64,000 nt of DNA from Candidatus Avelusimicrobium pullarium (GCA_944323745.1 CALUTQ010000002.1:62001-126000); one strand, 5' to 3'. Counted from the stretch's first letter, positions 51,603 to 59,726 are shown. Made by a program: numbers and translations. The notes: generated by a model not told the origin, from the sequence alone.

Positions 51603-51839
51603 TTAATTAAACTGCATTGTTTGAACGTCAAACTTTTCGGAAAGTTCTTTTATCATTTCGGCCTGTTTGCTGATGACTTCCAGCAAAATAATGCCCCCCG
51701 CGGCGCATTGTCCTTCGGCCACGTCGTGCAGGCCGATGCGGGTTTTAATGCTGCAGCCGTAGCGGGTTAAAATTTCCTGCAGGCCGGCGGCTTCTTGGGT
51801 GCGGTTTTTAAGACAAATGCCGATAATGGTGTGTGCCAT
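51603..51839 (-). CDS. TM1266-type iron-only hydrogenase system regulator-like protein
   Basis: A 78-residue ferredoxin-like-fold protein: TIIGICLKNRTQEAAGLQEILTRYGCSIKTRIGLHD, then GGIILLEVISKQAEMIKELSEKFDVQTM. This is the pattern of the TM1266 family, related to the NikR C-terminal domain and found beside [FeFe]-hydrogenase maturation genes; its actual role is unknown. GGAGGTTATT precedes ATG 51839. No hydrogenase gene is in the window. Confidence 0.75.
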   Translation of the reverse strand: MAHTIIGICLKNRTQEAAGLQEILTRYGCSIKTRIGLHDVAEGQCAAGGIILLEVISKQAEMIKELSEKFDVQTMQFN

Positions 51840-51919
51840 AATAACCTCCGTTGGTGTTTTTTTTACTGTAGCATAAATTGCCGCGCCTGTGCGTGGTATA
51901 ATAAAAAAACGGAGGGTCT

Positions 51920-52468
51920 ATGCCATACAGAGAAATAAAACTGCCCAAAGCCCTGCTTTTTTTGGAGCCGGGGCCTGTAACGCTTATCAGTACGTTTGAC
52001 GGGCATAAAAACAACGTGATGACTATTTCTTGGACGATGCCCATTGATTTTGACGGCCGCTTGGTGCTGTGCACGGGGCCGTGGAATCTGTCTTTTAAAA
52101 CAATGCTTAAAACCAAAGAATGCGTTATTTGCATACCGGCCGAGGATATGCTGGAAAAAGCCGTGCGTATCGGCGACATTAGCGGCACCGTATGCGATAA
52201 ATTTGCCCATTTTGGCCTCAAGGCCCTGCCGGCCAAAACGGTCAAAGCCCCGCTGATTGCCGGCTGCCAGGCGTGTTTGGAATGCAGGGTGGAAGGCACG
52301 GTGCCGCGTTATAATCTGGTCGTTTTAAAAGTGCAGCGCGTGGTGGCAGACAAAAGCAAAGCCAGCGGCCGCCTGTGGCACGCCCGCGGGGACGGCACTT
52401 TTACCTTAGACGGCAAAGAAATCAATTTAAGCCGCCTGATGAAAGACAAACTGCCCCCCGGCCTTTGA
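51920..52468 (+). CDS. Flavin reductase-like FMN-binding protein
   Basis: A 182-residue protein of the flavin reductase / FMN-binding split-barrel family. Visible features are ALLFLEPGPVTLISTFDGHKNNVMTISW, FKTMLKTKECVICIPAEDM and a C-terminal LECRVEGTVPRYNLVVLKV strand. Cysteines in ICIPAEDM and GCQACLEC are many for this family. GGAGGGTC precedes ATG 51920. Single gene, head to head with the TM1266-like gene. Confidence 0.88.
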   Translation: MPYREIKLPKALLFLEPGPVTLISTFDGHKNNVMTISWTMPIDFDGRLVLCTGPWNLSFKTMLKTKECVICIPAEDMLEKAVRIGDISGTVCDKFAHFGLKALPAKTVKAPLIAGCQACLECRVEGTVPRYNLVVLKVQRVVADKSKASGRLWHARGDGTFTLDGKEINLSRLMKDKLPPGL

Positions 52469-52480
52469 TTTGCCCAAACA

Positions 52481-52507
52481 AAAACCCCGCTTAACGCGGG
52501 GTTTTTG
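52481..52507 (+). terminator. Terminator shared by flavin reductase and DUF1893 genes
   Basis: CCCCGC (52485-52490) and GCGGGG (52496-52501) with A- and T-runs; bidirectional. Confidence 0.85.
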
Positions 52508-53011
52508 TTATTTGGGGCTGACCAAATTTTCAAAGCCTTGTTTTATTTTGGGGTAAGCGTCCTGCGCGTCATTTAAACTGCGGGCTACCGTTTCCATCGG
52601 GCAGCTGCCCGTTTTGCTGCGGTTTAAAATATAGGGCACCGTTTTTTCAGCCGTATATTTAATGTGGTATTTTTCAAGTATGGGGACGGCTTCTTGCGAA
52701 AGCATACCCGTATGCAGTTCTTTGGCGCCGCCGTAGGCAAGCAGTAAAGAAGACGCGCGGCCCGTTACTTTATCGTACACATAGGCGCCTTTCAGGCCGC
52801 CGGCGTTTAGTGCGTCAAACATAGGCTGCAGGCCTCTGCCGTCATAGGTGGAAATTTGCCCGTCGGGCAAAGCCACCACCAACGCGTGCGCGGCCGAAAG
52901 GGATTGCACTTTCTGGCGCATTTGCTCGGGCGTTATATCAGCCGTGGTCGGTGCTGCGGCGCAGCCGGCCAAAAAAAGAAAAGACAAAAGCGTTATTTTG
53001 AGTTTGTTCAT
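52508..53011 (-). CDS. DUF1893-domain lipoprotein
   Basis: A 167-residue exported lipoprotein: the signal peptide ends FLFLAGCAAAP with the lipobox Cys. The mature domain matches DUF1893 (TM1506-like, cytidine-deaminase-like fold): AHALVVALPDGQISTYDGRG, YVYDKVTGRASSLLLAYGGA and SKTGSCPMETVARSLND with the conserved CPME. Cytosolic DUF1893 proteins are common; a secreted one is unusual. Function unknown. Confidence 0.85.
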   Translation of the reverse strand: MNKLKITLLSFLFLAGCAAAPTTADITPEQMRQKVQSLSAAHALVVALPDGQISTYDGRGLQPMFDALNAGGLKGAYVYDKVTGRASSLLLAYGGAKELHTGMLSQEAVPILEKYHIKYTAEKTVPYILNRSKTGSCPMETVARSLNDAQDAYPKIKQGFENLVSPK

Positions 53012-53055
53012 TTTTACTCCTTTTTAAAAGTATACCAGCTGGAGCGGACTTTAGG

Positions 53056-54228
53056 TCAAGCCGCATTTTTTAATTTTTCCCACGCTTGAGCCAAACGCTC
53101 CAGCGCCGTTTGAAGCAATGCCCGCGGGCAGGCAATGTTAATGCGGATAAATCCCTCCCCTTCCGGGCCGTATTGTGCCCCGGGGTTTACGCGCACCCCT
53201 TCTTTGCGCAGTTGTGCGCACAGCCAGGAAGACGGCTTGCCCAGGCGGCGGCAGTCCGCCCACACCAAATAGGTGCCTTCCAATTCACTGACGGGAACGT
53301 CGGGCAGGCGGCGGGCAAAAAAATCTTGCAGAAACAAGAAGTTTTGATGCAGATAAACATTTAATTCGTCCAGCCATTCGGCCCCTTCATTATATGCGGC
53401 GATAAGTCCTTCCGTGCCAAAGCAGCCTATCCCGCCCGTTTCCGTTTTTTCCAGGCCGTGTTTAATCTGCTCGCGTACGGTTTCATCGGCGGCAAAAATA
53501 TTGGCTGCCTGCAGCCCCGCCAAATTAAACGCTTTGCTGGGCGAAGTGCAGGTGATGCTGTATTTTAAAAACGCAGGCGACAGCGAGGCAAAAGGCGTAT
53601 AACGCACGCCGGGAGCGGTCAGCTCGCAATGTATTTCGTCCGCCACGACAAAAACGTGGTGGCGCAGGCAAATTTCTCCCACGCGGCGCAGTTCCTGCTC
53701 GCTCCAAACGCGGCCGACAGGGTTGTGCGGATTGCACAAAAAAAGAATTTTGGCTTGCGGGTCGGCGGCTTTTTTCTCCAAATCGGCAAAGTCCATTTCC
53801 CAGCGGCCGTTTTGCTGGCGCAGCGGGTTGGAAAGTACCTCACAGCGGTAATTTTTAATGACGGAAAAAAAGCAATTATATACCGGCGTCTGCAGAATAA
53901 TTTTATCCCCTTTTTGGCTGACGGCCGCCAGCACGGCCGCCAAAGCGGGCACGACGCCAGTGACGGGCAAAATCCAATCGCTTTGCAGCTGCCAGCCGTG
54001 GCGGCGGGCAAACCAGCCGATGACCGCTTGGCGGTAGTCTTCATCGGGCAGCGTATAGCCGTAAATGGCGTGCCGGGCCCGATTAATAAGGGCCTGGGTT
54101 ACGGCGGGTGCGGTTTTAAAGTCCATATCCGCCACCCACATTGGTATTTCATCTTCCCGAGCGGGGTTGGCCCATTTTAAGCTGTGCGTACCCTGGCGGG
54201 GCACTATTTCGTCAAAATTGTATTTCAC
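53056..54228 (-). CDS. MalY/PatB-type C-S lyase (PLP)
   Basis: A cytosolic PLP enzyme of about 390 residues, class I/II aminotransferase fold, that splits cystathionine and related C-S bonds. Visible: IPMWVADMDFKTAPAVTQAL at the start, FLCNPHNPVGRVWSEQEL, VADEIHCEL, and the PLP lysine in ITCTSPSKAFNLAGLQ. The start is a GTG at 54228 (VKYNFDEIVPRQG) with GAGGG seven bases upstream; the family begins exactly here, so the ATG at 54267 is rejected. Confidence 0.92.
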   Translation of the reverse strand: MKYNFDEIVPRQGTHSLKWANPAREDEIPMWVADMDFKTAPAVTQALINRARHAIYGYTLPDEDYRQAVIGWFARRHGWQLQSDWILPVTGVVPALAAVLAAVSQKGDKIILQTPVYNCFFSVIKNYRCEVLSNPLRQQNGRWEMDFADLEKKAADPQAKILFLCNPHNPVGRVWSEQELRRVGEICLRHHVFVVADEIHCELTAPGVRYTPFASLSPAFLKYSITCTSPSKAFNLAGLQAANIFAADETVREQIKHGLEKTETGGIGCFGTEGLIAAYNEGAEWLDELNVYLHQNFLFLQDFFARRLPDVPVSELEGTYLVWADCRRLGKPSSWLCAQLRKEGVRVNPGAQYGPEGEGFIRINIACPRALLQTALERLAQAWEKLKNAA

Positions 54229-54270
54229 GGTTTTCCCTCTTATAAAGTCTTTTTGGTATTGTAGCAAACC

Positions 54271-54298
54271 TTGACATTTGCCGTATGTCCTCTATACT
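54271..54298 (+). promoter_or_regulatory. Promoter of the pseudo-metzincin gene
   Basis: TTGACA (54271-54276), 16 bases, TATACT (54293-54298); ATG 54354 follows with AAGGGGG upstream. Confidence 0.65.
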
Positions 54299-54353
54299 AT
54301 TTGGGCTTGAAATGGAGCGCCGAGCGATTAAACTATAGAAAAGGGGGCAGATT

Positions 54354-55373
54354 ATGAAAAAGATACTCCTGACTGTTTTTTTGTTAGGCAACGCGCTAGC
54401 ATTAAACGCCTGGGTATTTTTGGATAGTGCAGACCCCGCAGGCGCAGGCTGGCTGCTGCCTAAAATGCTTTCCGGCAAACAAGTGCGTGTTTGCGTGGAC
54501 GTAATGCAACGCATAGACGGAAAGACCGAACTTTACCGCGGCGACCAACAAGCCGCCTATTATGCCATAAGCGCGCAGCTCGTTTACAACGCCTATCAAA
54601 ACTGGTTTGATAATTTGCGCACCCACATTCGGCATTCCGGACGCAAAAAAGAATTTAAAGATCTTTTGGCCCTTTTGCCCAAACGCGCGCCCATCCAATT
54701 TATTAACATCAGCCCGTCAGCAAAAGTATACAAATCCTGCCGCGATTACGCGGAAGGTGAGGTAGATTTGCGCGTGCGGGCCACGCTTTATCCCACACCG
54801 GCGGACCAGCCCGAAAAAGGCCTGGTCACTTTCCGCCTAATGCCGGACAATACCGGCCTTATGGATAAAGCGGCTCCGGACGCACCGGAAACCTCTTTTA
54901 CGGCGGCTTTACGGCAAACAGGCTATACGCTGGGGTTGGCCTCTGCCGGCGCCGTAAAAGCCGGTTTAGGCAGCCCCGTATTTGCGGTAAACGACACTCA
55001 GCCTTCCGTTATGGATAAGGCCCACGGGTTAACGTGCGACGATGCGGAAGGGCTGGCTAACTTGGCCGATTTCTTTATGTCAAAGGCCAATTCCCCGCGT
55101 GCGCAGGGGTGGCTGGGCTTTTGCCCACAGCGGAACGTGGCCTACAGCGGCGGTGTACCGGTGAAAATTACGCCGCAGGAAAAACAAGCCCTGCAAGCTT
55201 ATGCCTCGCAAGAGCACGCAGGCCCCGCCCCGCTGGCAGATAAAACGGCTGCCGCGCGCGAAAAAGCCGCCCAATATCTGCGCATTAAACAAGCCCAACG
55301 CGCCAAACTGCAGCAGCAGTTGCAGCGGCAAACGGCGCAAGTATTTAAAGAAACGAAAGAAAATCAACGTTAA
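54354..55373 (+). CDS. Secreted protein resembling an inactive metzincin
   Basis: A 339-residue exported protein with a signal peptide ([15 protein letters not shown]). Most of it is unfamiliar, but residues 186-197 ([12 protein letters not shown]) align with the zinc motif HExxHxxGxxH of matrixin-like proteases, with all three His and the Glu replaced, and PSVMD (217-221) followed by [16 protein letters not shown] looks like the Met-turn and final helix. The C-terminus is a Gln/Arg/Ala-rich helix ([20 protein letters not shown]). If this reading is right it is a dead protease kept as a binding or inhibitory protein. Function unknown. Confidence 0.6.
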   Translation: MKKILLTVFLLGNALALNAWVFLDSADPAGAGWLLPKMLSGKQVRVCVDVMQRIDGKTELYRGDQQAAYYAISAQLVYNAYQNWFDNLRTHIRHSGRKKEFKDLLALLPKRAPIQFINISPSAKVYKSCRDYAEGEVDLRVRATLYPTPADQPEKGLVTFRLMPDNTGLMDKAAPDAPETSFTAALRQTGYTLGLASAGAVKAGLGSPVFAVNDTQPSVMDKAHGLTCDDAEGLANLADFFMSKANSPRAQGWLGFCPQRNVAYSGGVPVKITPQEKQALQAYASQEHAGPAPLADKTAAAREKAAQYLRIKQAQRAKLQQQLQRQTAQVFKETKENQR

Positions 55374-55379
55374 ACATTT

Positions 55380-55408
55380 CCCCCGAAGCTTTTGTTTCGG
55401 GGGTTTTT
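55380..55408 (+). terminator. Terminator of the pseudo-metzincin gene
   Basis: CCCCCGAA (55380-55387) and TTCGGGGG (55396-55403), then five T. Confidence 0.88.
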
Positions 55409-55477
55409 GTGCAAAAAAGAAAGGGCTTCATAAGAATTGCTATAATCATAAATAGATTATTTACAAAAGAGGAAAAA

Positions 55478-56056
55478 ATGTTTGCTAATTTTAACCCGTG
55501 GCATCACGTTTCGCCGGGAGACAAAGACACCTTGCCGTATGTGGTAAACGGCATTATAGAGATCCCCAAAGGCACCCGCGCCAAATACGAGCTGGACAAA
55601 GCCAGCGGCCTGTTGCGTTTGGACCGCGTGCTGTATTCTTCGGTTTATTATCCGGCCAACTACGGCTTTATTCCCCGTACGCTGGGCGAGGACAAAGACC
55701 CGCTGGACATTTTGATTTTATCCCAGGCCGAAGTGGTGCCTATGTGCATTGTGCCGGCACGCATTATAGGCGTTATGCGGATGTTGGATAATGGGGAAGC
55801 TGACGATAAAATTATCGGTGTGGCACAGGGCGACCCCAATGTAAGCCATTATACGGAAGTGGAGCAACTGCCCGAGCATTTGATTTCGGAAACGATGAGT
55901 TTCTTTGAAGATTACAAAAAACTGGAAAACAAAACCGTCGTGGTGGAAAAAATTTTTGACAAGAAAACGGCTATCAAAATTTTGCAGGAGGCGTTTATCG
56001 CTTACGAAGAAAAATTCGTTACCTACAGCAATTTTTCCCGTTTGAAAGACAAATAA
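55478..56056 (+). CDS. ppa: Inorganic pyrophosphatase, family I
   Basis: Cytosolic soluble pyrophosphatase, 192 residues. Family I signature DKDPLDILI with the metal-binding Asp residues, preceded by [17 protein letters not shown] and [22 protein letters not shown] 55478 has AGAGGAAAAA directly upstream; the longer frame adds an unlikely basic leader. Single gene with terminator. Confidence 0.96.
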   Translation: MFANFNPWHHVSPGDKDTLPYVVNGIIEIPKGTRAKYELDKASGLLRLDRVLYSSVYYPANYGFIPRTLGEDKDPLDILILSQAEVVPMCIVPARIIGVMRMLDNGEADDKIIGVAQGDPNVSHYTEVEQLPEHLISETMSFFEDYKKLENKTVVVEKIFDKKTAIKILQEAFIAYEEKFVTYSNFSRLKDK

Positions 56057-56070
56057 GCCTTTTCCCCCGT

Positions 56071-56099
56071 AAAAAAGCGCCTTTAAAAGGCGCTTTTTT
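56071..56099 (+). terminator. Terminator of ppa
   Basis: AAGCGCCTTT and AAAGGCGCTT around one or two bases, then six T. Confidence 0.88.
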
Positions 56100-56258
56100 C
56101 TTGTTTAAAAGGCGGTTTTGTACAGCGTGCCGCAGACGGTTAACACAAAATTGGCGGGCCGTGATGTTTGCTTTCCCTTACTAAGCGGCTAAAAACGGCT
56201 TAGGTGCATTTTAAAGTATTTGGCCGCTCAAGTATCCCGCCGGCTCTATTTAGCGCTT

Positions 56259-56672
56259 TTAGCACGCGCCGATGGCCTTCATAATGGCAATCAGGCCTTC
56301 GGCAGCCACGTCATTAACAATTTTGCCTTTTTCATCAAAATAATAAAAGTTCATAAATCGTGCGGAAAAAGTTTTATGGGTGGGTTTTATCCCCAAGAAT
56401 TCGCCGTTATGCGTGCCGCTGCAAATCCAGCTGACGGCAACGATATTGTTTTCCGCCACCATAGTTTCCGCTTTCCATTGTACATCAGGAAACCCGGAAC
56501 GTAAAAAATGAACGACCGACAGATATCCCTCCCCTCCAAGCAGCGGCGTGGGAGACACGGGGGTAATAAATTGTGCGGTAGGACTAATCAATTCATTGGC
56601 CAAATTTAAGTCGGCCGTATTGATCATCGTTTCAAATTTTTTCATTGTGTTTTTATTGTCTTCTATATTCAT
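56259..56672 (-). CDS. SnoaL-like (NTF2-fold) protein
   Basis: A 137-residue single-domain protein with the cone-shaped NTF2-like fold: an N-terminal helix NTADLNLANELISPTAQFI, then GGEGYLSVVHFLRSGFPDVQWKAETM, AENNIVAVSWICSGTHNGEFLGI, KTFSARFMNFYYFDEKGKIV. This matches SnoaL/ester-cyclase proteins, which act on small hydrophobic molecules. It lies 47 bases downstream of the MarR gene, same strand, so MarR probably controls both. Confidence 0.85.
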   Translation of the reverse strand: MNIEDNKNTMKKFETMINTADLNLANELISPTAQFITPVSPTPLLGGEGYLSVVHFLRSGFPDVQWKAETMVAENNIVAVSWICSGTHNGEFLGIKPTHKTFSARFMNFYYFDEKGKIVNDVAAEGLIAIMKAIGAC

Positions 56673-56719
56673 AAACGCTCCTGTTTGTTATGGTTGCCGC
56701 CATAAACGGCGTAAAATGT

Positions 56720-57136
56720 TTATACGTTTTTTAATATTTTTTCCAGCAGACATTCCAAGTGTGTCAGTTCTTCTTTCGTAAAATGCTTATAAAGCATTTG
56801 ATTTAACTCTTTGGATATGGCATCAAAAACAGGCTTAAATTTTATGCCTTTTTTCGCTAGACTGACATAAGTAACCCGACTATCGGCGGTCGATTTTTCC
56901 CTTTTTACAAAACCTATGTTTTCCAGCTTATCAATCAGTACGGTAACCGTTGCTTTTGTTTTACCTATTTTTTCCGCCAGGTCCTGCATCGTCACTTTTT
57001 TATGTTGATACAAAACAACCAAAATATCGCCGTGGGAAGGAGCCAAATTGGCATAATTATACTCTTTCAATTTGCCAATAATAAAAGCATTCCCTGCACT
57101 TGAAATCTTGGATATAAGCGATAGAATTTGGTACAT
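56720..57136 (-). CDS. MarR-family transcriptional regulator
   Basis: A 138-residue winged-helix repressor: LAPSHGDILVVLYQHKKVTMQDLAEKIGKTKATVTVLIDKLENIGFVKREKST with the conserved wing (DSRVTYVSLAKKG), flanked by helical dimerisation segments. ATG 57136 is set by the family start, and the transcript start predicted from the promoter falls at or next to it, so it is nearly leaderless. Autoregulated through the operator just upstream. Confidence 0.93.
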   Translation of the reverse strand: MYQILSLISKISSAGNAFIIGKLKEYNYANLAPSHGDILVVLYQHKKVTMQDLAEKIGKTKATVTVLIDKLENIGFVKREKSTADSRVTYVSLAKKGIKFKPVFDAISKELNQMLYKHFTKEELTHLECLLEKILKNV

Positions 57137-57143
57137 ATGTTTT

Positions 57144-57172
57144 ATTATAGTTAGATGTCTAACTATTGTCAA
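57144..57172 (-). promoter_or_regulatory. MarR promoter and operator
   Basis: On the minus strand TTGACA (57172-57167), 17 bases, TATAAT (57149-57144), both hexamers perfect. A perfect 8-2-8 inverted repeat TAGTTAGA-TG-TCTAACTA (57148-57165) covers the spacer and the edge of the -10, so bound MarR would block RNA polymerase. Confidence 0.85.
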
Positions 57173-57286
57173 TTATACGCCGCTTTCCGCAAAAGGGCCG
57201 TTTTTTTAACATTTATTCTTGGTTTGGCGGGTTTATAAGAAAAAATAAAAGAGCCCCAAATAGAGCAACGAAAGTTCAGAAACAGC

Positions 57287-57323
57287 AAAATCCCCGTCGG
57301 GCACAAAGCCTAACGGGGATTTT
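57287..57323 (+). terminator. Intrinsic terminator-like hairpin before the island
   Basis: AAAATCCCCGT (57287-57297) and ACGGGGATTTT (57313-57323), exact inverses. It precedes the left attachment-site copy. Confidence 0.7.
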
Positions 57324-57343
57324 GATAAGAAACTTAAAACTAC

Positions 57344-57356
57344 AATACGGAGAGGG
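57344..57356. repeat. Left attachment-site copy of the tRNA-Ser island
   Basis: AATACGGAGAGGG, identical to 59727-59739, where it covers the 3' end of tRNA-Ser(GCT). The bases on either side differ, so the identical core is 13 bases. Confidence 0.7.
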
Positions 57357-57362
57357 TAGTTT

Positions 57363-57536
57363 AGACAGCAATATGCTGGAATCTTTAAAAATCTTGATCT
57401 TCAGGTGGATGCTAAAAACTATAAAGAGCTATTAGCTTTTTTTGAAGAAGATCTAGTGGCTTATAGCCATATACCCAAATCTATCAACGCTCGCGGCGTG
57501 GCAGTGTATGGCAAAGGGCCCCGAGTCCTTTTGTGA
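57363..57536 (+). pseudogene. C-terminal fragment of an unknown protein
   Basis: Open for 57 codons, ending at TGA 57536, with protein-like composition (FKNLDLQVDAKNYKELLAFF, then EEDLVAYSHIPKSINARG) but no start codon; it begins just after the attachment core and a stop in the same frame. I do not recognise it. It looks like the end of a gene cut by formation of the island edge. Confidence 0.4.
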
Positions 57537-57674
57537 TATTTCTTTTTTGGCTTTGTGGCATACATTCGCTCATATTCTTTTTTGTAATACTTTTTGAGTA
57601 TAATTCGCGCCATAGACCAAATTCCCCATACAAAAGTAATAGAGCCATTATAAGATTAGAAAAGGAAACTTAAT

Positions 57675-57854
57675 TTAGAACTTTTTCTTCTGAGGGTGAG
57701 AGTTTGTAATGAGACGGGGTGTCTTTTTCAAAGCATATCCTGGTATTGTGAAAACTGCCCTATCCCCCATTAATTCCCCAAAATCCACGTTGATTTGCTT
57801 GCACTCTTTGCCCTTGTCTCATACCGATTTTTCATCTATGAACACCACTGTCAT
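57675..57854 (-). pseudogene. Broken copy of a small island gene
   Basis: From ATG 57854 the frame reads MTVVFIDEKSV, an in-frame TGA, then DKGKECKQINVDFGELMGD and RAVFTIPGYALKKTPRLI to TAA 57675. The middle (DEKSV, KGKECKQI-V-FG-LM) is the same as the start of the small gene at 59369. The TGA stands where the other copy has Cys (TGC), so one base change inactivated this copy. The family is unknown. Confidence 0.6.
57767..57840. repeat. Direct repeat, left copy
   Basis: 74 bases aligned without gaps to 59261-59334, with eight differences. The two copies flank the hydrolase gene in the same orientation. Confidence 0.85.
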
Positions 57855-57949
57855 ACCATACTTTTTAAATATGCTAAATATGTAAAAACATAAAATTTGT
57901 TATAATGAAAATGCATTGGTGAAAATTAGTTAGAAGGGCTAGGGTAAGT

Positions 57950-59287
57950 ATGAAAAAAATTATTATAAGCTGTTTGTTTATCTTATCTTGTTGCGTAGGT
58001 TTGAATGCTCAATCTACAGGAGAGATTTTAACCTTTCCCCCTAGTCCGGAAAAGGGGTTTTCCTGGGGCTATGCACTTTACCTGCCCAAAACTATGAATA
58101 CCTCCCACAAATTACCCATTCTGCTGATTATGACCGATTGCGGAGTAACAGACTCTATTCAAGAAACTGAAGAAAAAACGCTGTTTCGTTTGCGCAATGA
58201 ACTCAGCGAATATCCTATTGCCGATGAACTGGGTGTGCCTTTAGTCATACCTATCGTGCAACGACCGGAAGATTTCTATACGCATGCGTTAAGCCGTGCC
58301 GTATTTATATCCCAAGAAGAACCATTTAAGCGGCTGGATTTACAAGTATTAAATATACTCCGGGATGCGCGTCAACAATTAAGTAAACGCCATATTCATA
58401 CAAAAAATAAATTTTTAGTAACGGGATTTTCAGCAGCGGGCGTATTTGCCTGGCGTTGGACTATGCTTCATCCCGAGTCCGTCCTCGCATTAGCCACCGG
58501 CGGAGCATTATACCATATGCTACCGATTGAAGAATTAAACGGAGAGCGTTTAATCTATCCCGTTGGGGTGGCTGATATGCAAGAATATACCGGGAAAAAA
58601 TTTAATAAAAAAGCGTGGGCAAAAATTCCGATTTTATCTACCAATGGAGAAATGGACGATAACGACACTTTCCTATATGAAGAGTGTTTTGCAGAAAAAG
58701 TAGAACGCCCCGTTCTTCAAAAAGTGTTGCCCGGAAAAGATATTTTTGAACGCCGGGCGCAATCCTTGCAATTATTAGCTAATCTGGCCCCCAATGTACA
58801 AACACATTTATATCCTTGGCTGGGGCATGAACCTGTTACCCAAGATGTCATCGCATTTTTTAGACAATACGTCCCTACTCCGGCATTTCAACTGACAGAT
58901 ACGTCTGATCGGAAACCGGATTTTCCCGTCAATATCGTTAAAGCTATGTGGGGAAACGATCCACAGATTCCCGAAATATACAAACAATGGATAGCAGGGA
59001 ATGATTTAGTATTACTAACCTCCGCTTCGCATCCATATTGGGTATACAATCAATATGCCGAAATAACTATCTCCTGCAACGAAGAAAAAAAGACTCAGCC
59101 CCAAAAGCTTGGAAGTTTTTCCGATGGTGAAAAAACCTTTATATCATTTAAATTTACCCCAAGTGACTGGGAAAATTTAATAAAGAAAAAAGGATGTAAA
59201 TTTAGCATTCATTCTTTACATCCGCAATTTTTACATATCCCAGATACACTAACTGTTCCTCCATTAAATTCCCAAAATTTACGCTGA
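57950..59287 (+). CDS. Secreted alpha/beta-hydrolase
   Basis: A 445-residue exported protein with signal peptide (IIISCLFILSCCVGLNAQ). The hydrolase fold is visible: LPILLIMTDCG, nucleophile elbow VTGFSAAGVFAWRWTML (Ser161), and YPWLGHEPVTQDVIAFF with the catalytic His near residue 295. The C-terminal 130 residues form a separate beta-rich domain ending LTVPPLNSQNLR. It resembles secreted PHB-depolymerase/feruloyl-esterase-like enzymes. The promoter is an extended -10 (TGT-TATAAT at 57901-57906). Lower GC than neighbours, inside the tRNA-Ser island, so probably acquired. Its end overlaps the minus-strand repeat. Confidence 0.8.
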   Translation: MKKIIISCLFILSCCVGLNAQSTGEILTFPPSPEKGFSWGYALYLPKTMNTSHKLPILLIMTDCGVTDSIQETEEKTLFRLRNELSEYPIADELGVPLVIPIVQRPEDFYTHALSRAVFISQEEPFKRLDLQVLNILRDARQQLSKRHIHTKNKFLVTGFSAAGVFAWRWTMLHPESVLALATGGALYHMLPIEELNGERLIYPVGVADMQEYTGKKFNKKAWAKIPILSTNGEMDDNDTFLYEECFAEKVERPVLQKVLPGKDIFERRAQSLQLLANLAPNVQTHLYPWLGHEPVTQDVIAFFRQYVPTPAFQLTDTSDRKPDFPVNIVKAMWGNDPQIPEIYKQWIAGNDLVLLTSASHPYWVYNQYAEITISCNEEKKTQPQKLGSFSDGEKTFISFKFTPSDWENLIKKKGCKFSIHSLHPQFLHIPDTLTVPPLNSQNLR

Positions 59288-59369
59288 TTTGCTTGCACTC
59301 TTTGCCCTCGTCGCATACCGATTTTTCGTCTATGCCCGCCAGTTGTATAGTATGATTGGGTAGTTTCAT
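59202..59369 (-). CDS. Small ORF of an island gene family
   Basis: ATG 59369 begins MKLPNHTIQLAGIDEKSVCD and EGKECKQISVNFGNLME follows, the same family as the broken copy at 57675-57854; the C-terminus here diverges (QLVYLGYVKIADVKNEC). It overlaps the last 86 bases of the hydrolase gene antisense, where the repeat copy begins at 59261. The intact ancestor would have been about 70 residues. No known domain. A fusion of the gene start to foreign sequence is likely, so it may be non-functional. Confidence 0.45.
   Translation of the reverse strand: MKLPNHTIQLAGIDEKSVCDEGKECKQISVNFGNLMEEQLVYLGYVKIADVKNEC
59261..59334. repeat. Direct repeat, right copy
   Basis: The partner of 57767-57840: 74 aligned bases with eight differences; overlaps the end of the hydrolase gene and the small ORF. 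Confidence 0.85.
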
Positions 59370-59382
59370 AACGGTGCGGTAT

Positions 59383-59562
59383 AATGTCGGCGCTAAAGAA
59401 AAAGACGCTTCTCTTTATGCCGGACACGCAGATACACAGGTCACGGAAGAACATTATTTAGCCCCTTCCATCTTGCGCAAGAAAGCCCAAAGTGAAAAAA
59501 TTACCAATATGGAAAAGGTAAAAAAATATGTTTCCAAACTGCCTGGGACACTAAAAAAATAG
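59383..59562 (+). pseudogene. C-terminal remnant of a tyrosine recombinase (integrase)
   Basis: The fragment reads NVGAKEKDASLYAGHADTQV, then TEEHYLAPSI, which is the end of a phage-type integrase with the conserved GH-x-T-x-Y box; it includes the catalytic Tyr in HYL. No upstream catalytic domain is present. It is followed by a terminator and lies about 165 bases from tRNA-Ser, pointing to it, as expected for an integrase next to its attachment site. Confidence 0.8.
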
Positions 59563-59576
59563 TGTCCCCTGTTTTT
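59545..59576 (+). terminator. Terminator of the integrase remnant
   Basis: GGGACACT (59545-59552) and AGTGTCCC (59561-59568), exact inverses spanning the stop codon, then CTGTTTTT. Confidence 0.75.
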
Positions 59577-59653
59577 AAATCAAACTCTGTCCCCTGTTTT
59601 TGTCCCCAGTTTTGACCTTATTTTTTCTTAATTTACCTTAACATACCTTAACA
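59563..59653. repeat. Short direct repeats near the attachment site
   Basis: TGTCCCCTGTTTTT occurs at 59563-59576 and 59588-59601. TACCTTAACA occurs as an exact tandem at 59634-59643 and 59644-59653. Repeats of this kind beside an integrase often are arm-type binding sites. Confidence 0.5.
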
Positions 59654-59683
59654 CATCTTACTATGTTTCCCGACGTAAAAAAG

Positions 59684-59718
59684 GCAAAAAAGAGCCCGCT
59701 TCGTCTAAGAAACGGGCT
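59684..59718 (-). terminator. Terminator of tRNA-Ser
   Basis: AGCCCG (59693-59698) and CGGGCT (59713-59718); on the minus strand followed by TCTTTTTT. Confidence 0.75.
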
Positions 59719-59726
59719 ATCGTCTA

